Positions 1-5,828 of a stretch of 5,882 nt of DNA are shown piece after piece; positions within the stretch are counted from its first letter, which is position 1, and each line of letters starts with the position of its first letter. The translations under genes were made by a program, and so were the position numbers. This DNA comes from Desulfocapsa sulfexigens (GTDB lineage: Bacteria; Desulfobacterota; Desulfobulbia; Desulfobulbales; Desulfocapsaceae), in contig DYNG01000067.1 of NCBI GenBank assembly GCA_020721165.1, forward strand, positions 1 to 5,882, in the 5' to 3' direction. The notes beneath the pieces are model-generated. The model was not told the DNA's origin. It was given only the letters and a program-made list of their open reading frames with translations, and made no database searches.

Positions 1-60
1 TATATTGGTAACTTCCGAGTCCCTAAGCTCTGCGCCGTCCAAGCTGTTACTCATGGCAAC
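1..60 (-). promoter_or_regulatory. Possible GEMM-like (c-di-GMP-I) riboswitch core, directed leftward out of the window
   Basis: Read on the minus strand, positions 35-27 give GCGCAGAGC, followed after three bases by GGGACT (23-18) and then GTTACC (12-7). This order resembles the conserved 3' half of GEMM riboswitches (roughly CGCAAAGC, then GGGUCU or GGCCU, then GUUACC or GUUGCC). Bases GTAAC (50-46) and GTTAC (12-8) could also pair. The 5' half is poor: the GGCAAA motif and a clean GNRA hairpin are not evident, and the spacing before GTTACC is short. If real, it would control a minus-strand gene beyond the left edge. It could equally be chance or another structured element. This is a tentative call. 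Confidence 0.25.
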
Positions 61-98
61 ACCCCGACAACAGGCAATCATTTACATCCAAGGGAATC

Positions 99-1193
99 AT
101 GCACTTTCGTAATGGTGTTTTTAGTATTACCGCAGAAAAGCATTGCCCCCTGTATAATACCGGAGAGGAGATCTCGGTCAATCACGGCATTATGCGCCTG
201 CCTGCCTCCAAACCCACCTGCCTGACGCTGGTTCAGGATATCATGGAACTTATCTCCAACGAGGCGACGCCCGGGTATCATCGCCAGGGGCTCAAAAATA
301 AAACCTCGTTTGAATGCGGCGGCTGTAGTGGGCGGATTGCCTTTGAGTTCAAACGAGAAAAAGAGTTCGCTACGGTGCAGATGAAATTGCTCATGGCCCT
401 GCAACGGAAAGAGCGACTCAAAGACACGGCACTATTCACCGATCTCCTGCAAGGGATACACTTTTTCCAGCCTTTGAGTGACGAAATTCTTTTTGAATTG
501 GCATCTCTGATGCATCTGGAAAAATTTTCCGCCCGACAACCAATTCTGCACAAAGGAGATGTGGGCAAGCAGCTTTATATTATTCTTTCCGGACGAACTG
601 AGGTGGTTGATGAAAACGGTGTCGTCCTGGCGGAAATGGGTAGAGGCGATGTCTTCGGCGAGATAAGCATGTTATCGGGAGAAAGCATAACCACAACCAT
701 TATCGCCAAGGAGGCGACAGAGCTTGCCACCTTGAACAAAAAGGATTTCCAGCATCTGCAGGAAAGATTCCCCGACCTCCAGGTCTTTTTTTACAAGCTG
801 CTGGTGGGTCGCATCACCACCATCAATCAGCAACGGGCCGCAGAGCTTTCTTCCGGCATGGTTGGCCAGCTTGCCGACATCTCGCCGGTGGAACTGCTGC
901 AGATGATCAACTCCAACCAGAAGACCGGAACCCTGGGGATTGAAGCCGGGAAGAATAAGGGCCAGTTGTCGTTCAGCGAAGGAGAACTGGTCGCGGCGGC
1001 ATTTGCGGGCCAAGAAGGCGCCGAGGCCTTTTATGCCGTTCTGGCCTTGAAAAAAGGACGATTCACCTTTACCCAGGGCCTGGAGCCCACAGACTTGGAT
1101 CATGAAATCATTGGCGGATTCATGGGCATGCTGATGGAAGGAATGAAACGACTGGATGATATTGAGACGGATGAAGAGGCAGAAGATGACTGA
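99..1193 (+). CDS. Cyclic-nucleotide-binding-fold protein with C-terminal DUF4388 (PATAN) domain
   Basis: A 364-residue soluble protein with three parts. Residues 1-90 are an N-terminal module with Cys16, Cys41 and a CGGC pair (Cys73, Cys76), which suggests metal or redox function, though I cannot name the family. Residues about 112-235 are a cNMP-binding (CRP/PKA-type) beta-barrel, seen from HKGDVGKQLYIILSG (151-165) and the cassette FGEISMLSG (186-194). Residues about 251-335 match DUF4388/PATAN (SGMVGQLADISPVELLQMI and the GQLSFSEGELVAA region), a domain common in two-component and gliding/motility regulators. The tail is acidic. The cassette position usually held by Arg is Ile197, so cyclic-nucleotide binding is doubtful. 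There is no helix-turn-helix, so it is not a CRP-type transcription factor. The start is ATG at 99, with AAGGGA at 90-95 as ribosome-binding site and an in-frame stop at 24-26. The gene stands alone and faces guaD. The domain calls are firm; the signalling role is inferred. Confidence 0.88.
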   Translation: MHFRNGVFSITAEKHCPLYNTGEEISVNHGIMRLPASKPTCLTLVQDIMELISNEATPGYHRQGLKNKTSFECGGCSGRIAFEFKREKEFATVQMKLLMALQRKERLKDTALFTDLLQGIHFFQPLSDEILFELASLMHLEKFSARQPILHKGDVGKQLYIILSGRTEVVDENGVVLAEMGRGDVFGEISMLSGESITTTIIAKEATELATLNKKDFQHLQERFPDLQVFFYKLLVGRITTINQQRAAELSSGMVGQLADISPVELLQMINSNQKTGTLGIEAGKNKGQLSFSEGELVAAAFAGQEGAEAFYAVLALKKGRFTFTQGLEPTDLDHEIIGGFMGMLMEGMKRLDDIETDEEAEDD

Positions 1194-1242
1194 TCAACCT
1201 GCCTGCCCACCCCTCTGCCCTTGTTGGCATCTGACCGAGAAC

Positions 1243-1267
1243 GAGGCGACCGTCTCCGGTCGCCCTC
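1243..1267. terminator. Hairpin between convergent genes, possible bidirectional terminator
   Basis: GAGGCGACC (1243-1251) and GGTCGCCCTC (1258-1267) are complementary, forming a nine-pair GC-rich stem with one bulged base and a six-base loop. It lies 50 bases after the stop of the CNBD gene and overlaps the guaD stop codon (TGA on the minus strand, 1268-1266). Neither side is followed by a clear T-tract, so an intrinsic terminator is not proven. It may instead be a 3'-end-stabilising or transcript-collision structure. Confidence 0.4.
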
Positions 1268-1736
1268 AATAAGGAATCTTCTGGTCCATGTCCAGCCAGA
1301 GCCGCAAGCCACTCCGCGCTTCCCTGGCCAGGCATTGCTGCATGGGCAGGCTGCGCAAACCGGGGTCTCTGGTGAGTTCAGCCGCAATGAAGGCATCATC
1401 AAACCCAATATCAGCGGCATCCTGCTGACCGGCACCGTAAACAATCCGGGCCAGCCTCGCCCAATACGAGGCGGCAAGACACATGGGGCAGGGCTCACAA
1501 TTAACAAAAAGCTCGCAACCGCTCAAATCAAATGTGTGCAAGTGGGCGCAGGCGGAGCGGATGGCGACAATCTCGGCATGGGCCGTGGGGTCATTGAGAG
1601 TTGTGACCCGATTCCAGCCCCGGGCGATTATCTCCCCATCGCGCAGAATCAACGCCGCAAACGGCCCGCCCTCACCAGCCAGCATCTTTTCCCGGGCCAG
1701 AGCAATGACCTCGGCCATCACGGCACAATCCGTCAT
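1266..1736 (-). CDS. guaD: Guanine deaminase (GuaD-type cytidine-deaminase-fold enzyme)
   Basis: A zinc hydrolase of the CDA fold, predicted to deaminate guanine to xanthine and ammonia in purine salvage or catabolism. The zinc site is visible as HAE (His53, catalytic Glu55) and PCPMC (Cys83, Cys86). Features of the Bacillus subtilis-type guanine deaminase, rather than of tRNA adenosine deaminase TadA, are the GGPF segment (23-26), Asn42, DPTAHAE, Trp92, the GFDD motif (111-114), the length of 156 residues and a terminal Tyr156, whose tail closes a neighbouring active site in the known domain-swapped dimer. The start is ATG at 1736, preceded by GGGAGG (minus strand, 1747-1742) five bases upstream. 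The gene is monocistronic in this window, divergent from ferritin and convergent with the CNBD gene. A related nucleoside or pterin deaminase specificity cannot be excluded from sequence alone. Confidence 0.9.
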   Translation of the reverse strand: MTDCAVMAEVIALAREKMLAGEGGPFAALILRDGEIIARGWNRVTTLNDPTAHAEIVAIRSACAHLHTFDLSGCELFVNCEPCPMCLAASYWARLARIVYGAGQQDAADIGFDDAFIAAELTRDPGLRSLPMQQCLAREARSGLRLWLDMDQKIPY

Positions 1737-1950
1737 TTTTGCCTCCCTTTGTTGCTATTTGCGCAATTCATATTATTGTGTCTCACAAGCTTTTTTCTCT
1801 GATTAAGCGCCTCTTCAGCTTCTTCGTCCACTTTTTCAGCAAGTCAGAAGAAAAGGTCAGGAGGCAACAACGAAACCTGGCAACCCACTTATAGAGAATT
1901 GGCCTTACCGGTAACCAGCGACCATCAACCTAATCTCAGGAGATCCGAAC
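1737..1950. promoter_or_regulatory. Divergent guaD/ferritin intergenic region with candidate promoter elements
   Basis: The 214 bases between two divergent starts must hold both promoters. For guaD, a TAATAT on the minus strand (1775-1770) sits 34 bases before the start and could be a -10 box, but no good -35 is seen. For ferritin, TATAGA (1890-1895) is a possible -10, again without a TTGACA-like partner. Other marks are the inverted repeat TTGTG-tct-CACAA (1776-1788) followed by six T, the palindrome TTGCGCAA (1759-1766), and AGGAGG at 1859-1864, which has no start codon at a usable distance. No Fur box is recognisable. The promoter assignments are weak. Confidence 0.35.
1905..1914. promoter_or_regulatory. 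10-base palindrome TTACCGGTAA upstream of ferritin, candidate operator
   Basis: TTACCGGTAA is a perfect ten-base palindrome 37 bases before the ferritin ATG and 10 bases after the possible TATAGA box. That places it near the expected transcription start or early leader, where a repressor could act. A second palindrome with the same ACCGGT centre lies just after the gene (2459-2468). No known regulator is identified from this sequence. Confidence 0.25.
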
Positions 1951-2454
1951 ATGAAAAAAGAAATGGAAAAGGCGTTTAATAAACAGGTCAATGCTGAGCT
2001 CTACTCCAGCTATCTCTATCTTTCCATGGAGTCCTACTTCCAGTCCATCAGTCTCACCGGCTTTGCGGCCTGGATGCGGGCTCAGGTGCAGGAAGAGATG
2101 TTTCATGGCATCAAGATGTATGATTATGTCCACGAACGGGGCGGAAAGGCCCGGCTGGAGGCCATTGCCAAGCCGGAAGAAAAATGGGACAGCCCTCTGA
2201 CCGCCTTCGAACATATCTTGGCCCACGAACAGCAGGTCACGGCCCTGATTAACAACCTCATTGATGTCGCCCTGGAGGTCCGCGATCATGCCGCCAAGGC
2301 CTTTCTGGACTGGTTCATCACCGAACAGGTCGAAGAAGAGGCCTCCGTCGGCCAGATCGTGGATCGCCTGCGCCTCATTGGCAATGACTCCAGCGGCCTC
2401 TTCCTGCTGGATACCGAGCTGGCCAAACGGGTCTTTGTCATGCCTGCCCAATAA
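1951..2454 (+). CDS. ftnA: Bacterial non-haem ferritin
   Basis: An iron-storage subunit that would assemble into a 24-mer cage and oxidise Fe(II) at a di-iron centre in each four-helix bundle. The ferroxidase ligands are all present one position earlier than in E. coli FtnA: Glu16, Glu49, His52, Glu93, Glu125, Gln126, Glu128 and Glu129, with Glu48 and Tyr23 also conserved. No haem-ligand methionine like that of bacterioferritin (the Met52 position) is seen: the EEMFHG segment carries the FtnA-type His. At 167 residues it is full length. The ATG at 1951 has AGGAG at 1938-1942, eight bases upstream. It is the first gene of a rightward run, 17 bases ahead of the HEAT-like gene, so co-transcription is likely. 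The role in iron storage or peroxide protection follows from the family. Confidence 0.94.
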   Translation: MKKEMEKAFNKQVNAELYSSYLYLSMESYFQSISLTGFAAWMRAQVQEEMFHGIKMYDYVHERGGKARLEAIAKPEEKWDSPLTAFEHILAHEQQVTALINNLIDVALEVRDHAAKAFLDWFITEQVEEEASVGQIVDRLRLIGNDSSGLFLLDTELAKRVFVMPAQ

Positions 2455-2458
2455 AAAA

Positions 2459-2468
2459 AAACCGGTTT
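2459..2468. repeat. 10-base palindrome AAACCGGTTT after ferritin, next to an A9 run
   Basis: AAACCGGTTT is perfectly self-complementary and directly follows the ferritin stop. It begins inside a run of nine A (2453-2461) and ends three bases before the next start codon. It is too short to be a strong terminator and has no G+C-rich extension. It may matter for translation initiation of the following gene, which lacks a visible Shine-Dalgarno sequence, or be an operator half of the pair with 1905-1914. Confidence 0.25.
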
Positions 2469-2471
2469 CCA

Positions 2472-3233
2472 ATGGGTAGCAGGCATATTAAACAGGAAAT
2501 CCTGGCGCTTCTCTCCTTGGCGGATATCAATCATATCCGTCAGGAAATCCGTCAATATCGGGAAAGCGATATCGTGAGTCCGCTTTTTTCCGCCCTGTCC
2601 CGACCGGAGGAGCTACTCCGCTGGCACGCCGTCACCGTCTTCGGCCAAGTGGCGCCCCGACTGGCCGATCAGGATCTGGAGGCGGCCCGCATCGTCATGC
2701 GTCGTTTTCTCTGGAGCCTCAATGATGAGTCCGGCGGCATTGGCTGGGGGGCCCCCGAGGCCATGGCTGAGATTATATACCATCATGACCGGCTGGCCGA
2801 TGAGTATCTGCACATGCTCATCTCCTATATGCAGCCGGACGGCCCCCTTGAACATCAGGACGGAAATTTTCTGGAATTGCCGGCCCTGCAGAGCGGACTG
2901 CTGTGGGGAATTGGGCGGCTGGCAGAAAAACGAGCCCGCGATCTCGTCCGGCGCGGGGTTATCAGCGATCTTGCCCCTTACCTGCTCTCGGCAGAAGGAG
3001 CGGTGCGCGGTCTGGCGGCCCGGGCCATTGGCGCCGTGTTTGTCGGCCATCCCCACCCGATTCCGCAGGCATCCGTCATCCACCAGGCCCTGCTGACCCT
3101 GACTGCTGATACCCATCAGCTACGACTGTACCAACACGAAAAAATAGAGAGTGTCACCGTCGGGGAACTGGCGAGCAAGGCGCTGGGCCAACTCAAACCG
3201 ATATTGTCAACACCCGTTGCGGACTCGTTGTGA
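2472..3233 (+). CDS. HEAT-like repeat protein, DVU0298 family
   Basis: A 253-residue, mostly helical soluble protein. The segment from FLWSLNDESGG to IGWGAPEAMAEI (about residues 79-101) is what I recognise as the signature of the DVU0298-type family of sulfate reducers and relatives, whose known members have a HEAT/armadillo-like fold. Helical repeat character is visible in LLRWHAVTVFGQVAPRL, in LPALQSGLLWGIGRLAEKR and in AVRGLAARAIGAVF. The biochemical role is unknown; such folds usually mediate protein-protein contacts. The ATG at 2472 begins the conserved-looking N-terminus but has no clear Shine-Dalgarno, only A9 and ACCGGTTTCC upstream, so initiation may depend on ribosomes finishing ferritin 17 bases earlier. 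Its TGA stop (3231-3233) overlaps the start of the next gene, so it is coupled to the amidase::RfaE2 gene. There is no signal peptide or membrane segment. Confidence 0.85.
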   Translation: MGSRHIKQEILALLSLADINHIRQEIRQYRESDIVSPLFSALSRPEELLRWHAVTVFGQVAPRLADQDLEAARIVMRRFLWSLNDESGGIGWGAPEAMAEIIYHHDRLADEYLHMLISYMQPDGPLEHQDGNFLELPALQSGLLWGIGRLAEKRARDLVRRGVISDLAPYLLSAEGAVRGLAARAIGAVFVGHPHPIPQASVIHQALLTLTADTHQLRLYQHEKIESVTVGELASKALGQLKPILSTPVADSL

Positions 3234-4543
3234 TGCTCTCATCTTCCCCACCGCTCGTCGTTGGTTTTTTTCAAGGCCCCATTTCGCCGGCGGCCCCGCA
3301 GCTTAATTGGCAGCGCTTGGGGCAGGCCCTGCAAAATTCCCCGCCGCCGCCGAACACCCTCCTGGTCTTGCCGGAACTGTGGGCCAGCGGTTTTGTCTAT
3401 CCGCAACTGGCGGAGCTGGGCCGCCAGACCCCGTGGCTGCTGGAACAGGTGCGGGATCTGGCCGCCCGGCATCAGATCCTGTGCGCCGGATCACTGGTGG
3501 AACGGGTGGAATCGGGCAGCGAGGTCAAGCTCTACAACACCCTGTTTATAAGCGATAAGAGCGGTGTCATCGGCAAGATCCGCAAACAGCATCTTTTCTC
3601 CTTCTGGACTGAAGACCAGTGGCTGACTGCGGGGGCGCCATCCGGCCCGGTGGCCACCGCCACCCACGGACTGGTGGGCGGGCTCATCTGTTATGACCTT
3701 CGTTTTCCCGAAACCGCCCGCGAACAATGCCAGCAGGGGGCCACTCTGCTCATGGTTTCAGCGCAGTGGCCGCAGGCCCGCATTGGGCAGTGGCGCACCC
3801 TGCTCCAGGCCCGGGCCATCGAAAACCAAGCCTTTGTCATCGCCGCCAATGGCTGCGGAATCGGCGCTGATATCAACGATCCGGCCTTGGGCGGCCACTC
3901 CCTGATCATCGCCCCCAATGGCGATATCCTTCAGGAGGCCGACGACCAAGAGCGTCTGATCTGGCAGACGATTGATCCACAGCAGCAGACTCAGCTTCGT
4001 CAGCGCTTTAACACCGTTGCCCCCTGCCCCTACCCGGCCCGGGAAAACCAGAAGATTGTCTCCCTGGCCCAATGTGCAGCCATCATCAAGGCCAGAAAAA
4101 ACATCGGCCAACGGATTGTCTTTACCAACGGCTGCTTTGACATCCTCCACGCCGGCCATGTGGAGTATTTGCAGGCCGCTCGTCAACAGGGCGATTTTCT
4201 GATCCTCGGCCTCAACAGCGACTCCTCCATCCGCGCCATTAAAGGGGAAACCCGTCCCATCAATAACGAATCCCAGCGGGCCCAGGTGCTGGCGGCCCTC
4301 GCCTGTGTGGATGCCATCGTTCTGTTTGGCGACGAGACCCCCCTCCACCTCATCACCACCCTACGACCTCAGGTCCTGGTCAAAGGGGCAGACTGGGAGG
4401 AAGAGGCCATTGTCGGCGGACGGGAAGTGAAAGCCAACGGCGGCGCCGTGGTCAGGATCCCCTTTTCCACCCCAACCTCCACCACCGCCATCATCACCAG
4501 AATCAAGGGGCACCCCCCCGTCTCCGCACCGGAAAAATCGTGA
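3230..4543 (+). CDS. rfaE2: Fusion protein: nitrilase-superfamily amidase and RfaE2-type heptose-1-phosphate adenylyltransferase
   Basis: Two complete enzymes in one 437-residue frame. Residues about 8-260 are a carbon-nitrogen hydrolase (omega-amidase/YafV-like) with the Glu-Lys-Cys triad: Glu49 (PELW), Lys119 (RKQHLF) and Cys154 (ICYDLRFPE). Residues about 274-427 are a nucleotidyltransferase matching RfaE2/HldE C-terminal domains: FTNGCFD, HAGH (307-310), NSDSS, AIKGETRPI, VKGADW and a final STTAII. This half should make ADP-D-glycero-beta-D-manno-heptose from the 1-phosphate for LPS core. The linker is only about 14 residues, and no HldE kinase domain is present, so a separate kinase (HldA-type) must exist elsewhere. 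The amidase substrate is unknown. The start is GTG 3230 (GTGA overlap with the upstream stop); ATG at 3233 is equally possible and would remove only one residue. The gene overlaps the O-antigen ligase gene by four bases. A C7 run (4513-4519) lies near the 3' end. Confidence 0.92.
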   Translation: MMLSSSPPLVVGFFQGPISPAAPQLNWQRLGQALQNSPPPPNTLLVLPELWASGFVYPQLAELGRQTPWLLEQVRDLAARHQILCAGSLVERVESGSEVKLYNTLFISDKSGVIGKIRKQHLFSFWTEDQWLTAGAPSGPVATATHGLVGGLICYDLRFPETAREQCQQGATLLMVSAQWPQARIGQWRTLLQARAIENQAFVIAANGCGIGADINDPALGGHSLIIAPNGDILQEADDQERLIWQTIDPQQQTQLRQRFNTVAPCPYPARENQKIVSLAQCAAIIKARKNIGQRIVFTNGCFDILHAGHVEYLQAARQQGDFLILGLNSDSSIRAIKGETRPINNESQRAQVLAALACVDAIVLFGDETPLHLITTLRPQVLVKGADWEEEAIVGGREVKANGGAVVRIPFSTPTSTTAIITRIKGHPPVSAPEKS

Positions 4544-5778
4544 ACCTGATAACGCTGCAACAGCAGGCCGGTCGCTTGAACCCCTGGCTTCTGGCCCTGC
4601 TGGCCTTCACCCTGCCCCTGTCCACCTCGGCCCTTTCGGTTCTGGCCCTGCTCATCCTGCTGTGCTGGCTGATTGAGGGCAACTACCGGAAAAAAATCGC
4701 GGCCATCACCGCCAGTCCCGTGGTCATGACGGTTCTGGTCTATCTCCTTCTACTCATTATGGGCCTGCTCTGGACCCACGACCTTAACAATGGCTTGGCC
4801 GTTCTCAAGAAAAACTGGAAACTCATGCTACTGCCGGTTTTTTTTACGGTTGCCCAGGCGTCCTGGCGCCCCTCGGCAAGCGTCCCTGGGGGGATCCGAT
4901 TCTTCCTCGGATTTTTCGTGGCCGGGATGACGGTGGCCATGACTCTGACCTGGCTGGCCTGGTTTGACCTGTTCCAGACGACTGGCACCACCCCCGCCCA
5001 CCTTACCCGTGGCACCTTTCATGTGATCTATAATCCCCTGCTCGCCCTGACCATTTATCTGCTGGCCCATGAAGTTCTGTGGGGCAAGGCGCAAGGTATC
5101 AGCCGTTGGGCCCTGCTGGGATTAGCCGGCCTGATGACCGTCAATATGTTTATCACCGAAGGCCGCTGCGGACAACTGGCCTTTTTTGTCCTCCTGGCCC
5201 TGCTGTGCCTGCAGATATTCCATAAGAATCTCCTGCGCGCCCTGCTCATCACCATCCTGGGCGGGCCGTTGCTCTTTACCCTGGCCTATCAGGCCAGTCC
5301 GGTTTTTCATGAGCGGGTGAATCGGGGCATCACTGAAATTCAACAATTTCACCAAAATCCCAATACTTCAGTGGGTTTACGACTGCTTTTCTGGCAAAAC
5401 TCCTGGGAGTTGATTGCCAATAATCCCTTGATTGGGGTGGGCACCGGCGATTTCCCCTCGGACTATGCCGTCATCAATCAAAAAAACTCCCCCAACTTGG
5501 TGGCAACCGATAATCCCCATAACCAGTTTATCCTGGCCTGGTCGCAACTGGGACTGCTGGGGCTTGTCAGTCTGATCAGTATTTTTGTCGTCCAGATCTG
5601 GCAAGGACGAGCGCCAACCGCCGGTGATGGTTGGCAACGAGCCCGCATCGCCTTTCCGGTTTTCTTTTTAACCATCATGCTCACCGAATCCTATTTCATC
5701 ATCGCCAGCACCGGCTTTCTCTTCTCTTTCCTGAGCGCCATCCTCTATGCGCCCCCCACAAAAGCTGAAACAGCCTGA
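4540..5778 (+). CDS. O-antigen ligase/polymerase family integral membrane protein (Wzy_C/WaaL type)
   Basis: A 412-residue inner-membrane protein with about ten to eleven hydrophobic segments (roughly 15-45 as two, 60-78, 93-106, 119-143, 162-178, 189-206, 212-227, 232-250, 331-353, 369-405). A long hydrophilic loop (about 251-330) ends in DNPHNQFI with His327, the hallmark of the family. Arg281 in GLRLLFW and Arg209 in TEGRCG are candidates for the arginines needed to handle the undecaprenyl-linked glycan. Family members either ligate O-antigen to lipid A-core (WaaL) or polymerise repeat units (Wzy), and sequence alone does not separate these. Its coupling to the RfaE2 gene favours an LPS ligase. 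The GTG start at 4540 overlaps the upstream TGA (GTGA), with a weak GGA at 4531-4533 as ribosome-binding site. It is the last gene of the rightward run and faces a likely minus-strand gene at the right edge. Confidence 0.88.
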   Translation: MNLITLQQQAGRLNPWLLALLAFTLPLSTSALSVLALLILLCWLIEGNYRKKIAAITASPVVMTVLVYLLLLIMGLLWTHDLNNGLAVLKKNWKLMLLPVFFTVAQASWRPSASVPGGIRFFLGFFVAGMTVAMTLTWLAWFDLFQTTGTTPAHLTRGTFHVIYNPLLALTIYLLAHEVLWGKAQGISRWALLGLAGLMTVNMFITEGRCGQLAFFVLLALLCLQIFHKNLLRALLITILGGPLLFTLAYQASPVFHERVNRGITEIQQFHQNPNTSVGLRLLFWQNSWELIANNPLIGVGTGDFPSDYAVINQKNSPNLVATDNPHNQFILAWSQLGLLGLVSLISIFVVQIWQGRAPTAGDGWQRARIAFPVFFLTIMLTESYFIIASTGFLFSFLSAILYAPPTKAETA

Positions 5779-5809
5779 TTTCCCGGTTGCTGTGCAAGGG
5801 CCTCGACCA

Positions 5810-5824
5810 GGGCGATAATCGCCC
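5810..5824. terminator. Perfect 7-bp inverted repeat between convergent genes
   Basis: GGGCGAT (5810-5816) and ATCGCCC (5818-5824) are exact reverse complements one base apart, forming a compact hairpin 31 bases beyond the ligase stop. No T-tract follows on either strand, so intrinsic termination is doubtful. On the minus strand it begins six bases after a TAG codon (5831-5829) that ends the frame entering from the right. Confidence 0.3.
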
Positions 5825-5828
5825 CGAC

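Noticed and set aside
1221..1802. 193-codon plus-strand open frame overlapping guaD
   Set aside because: It is antisense to a confidently identified deaminase with intact motifs; its predicted protein shows no family features and it has no good ribosome-binding site.
1820..1852. TTCTTC/GAAGAA inverted repeat in the divergent spacer
   Set aside because: Six A/T-rich pairs across a 21-base loop are too weak to call a functional hairpin.
1859..1864. Perfect Shine-Dalgarno AGGAGG in the guaD/ferritin spacer
   Set aside because: No ATG, GTG or TTG lies 4-12 bases downstream, so it does not support a small gene; ferritin has its own site at 1938-1942.
1878..1895. Possible sigma-54 promoter (TGGCA...) before ferritin
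   Set aside because: The GC element at the required distance from GG is absent (AT there instead).
2747..2756. G5C5 palindrome in the HEAT-like gene
   Set aside because: It falls on the codons of the family signature IGWGAPEA and is explained by protein conservation with GC-rich codons.
3758..4348. 196-codon minus-strand open frame inside the amidase::RfaE2 gene
   Set aside because: It spans the junction of two conserved domains on the opposite strand and arises from GC-rich codon composition; no recognisable protein signature.
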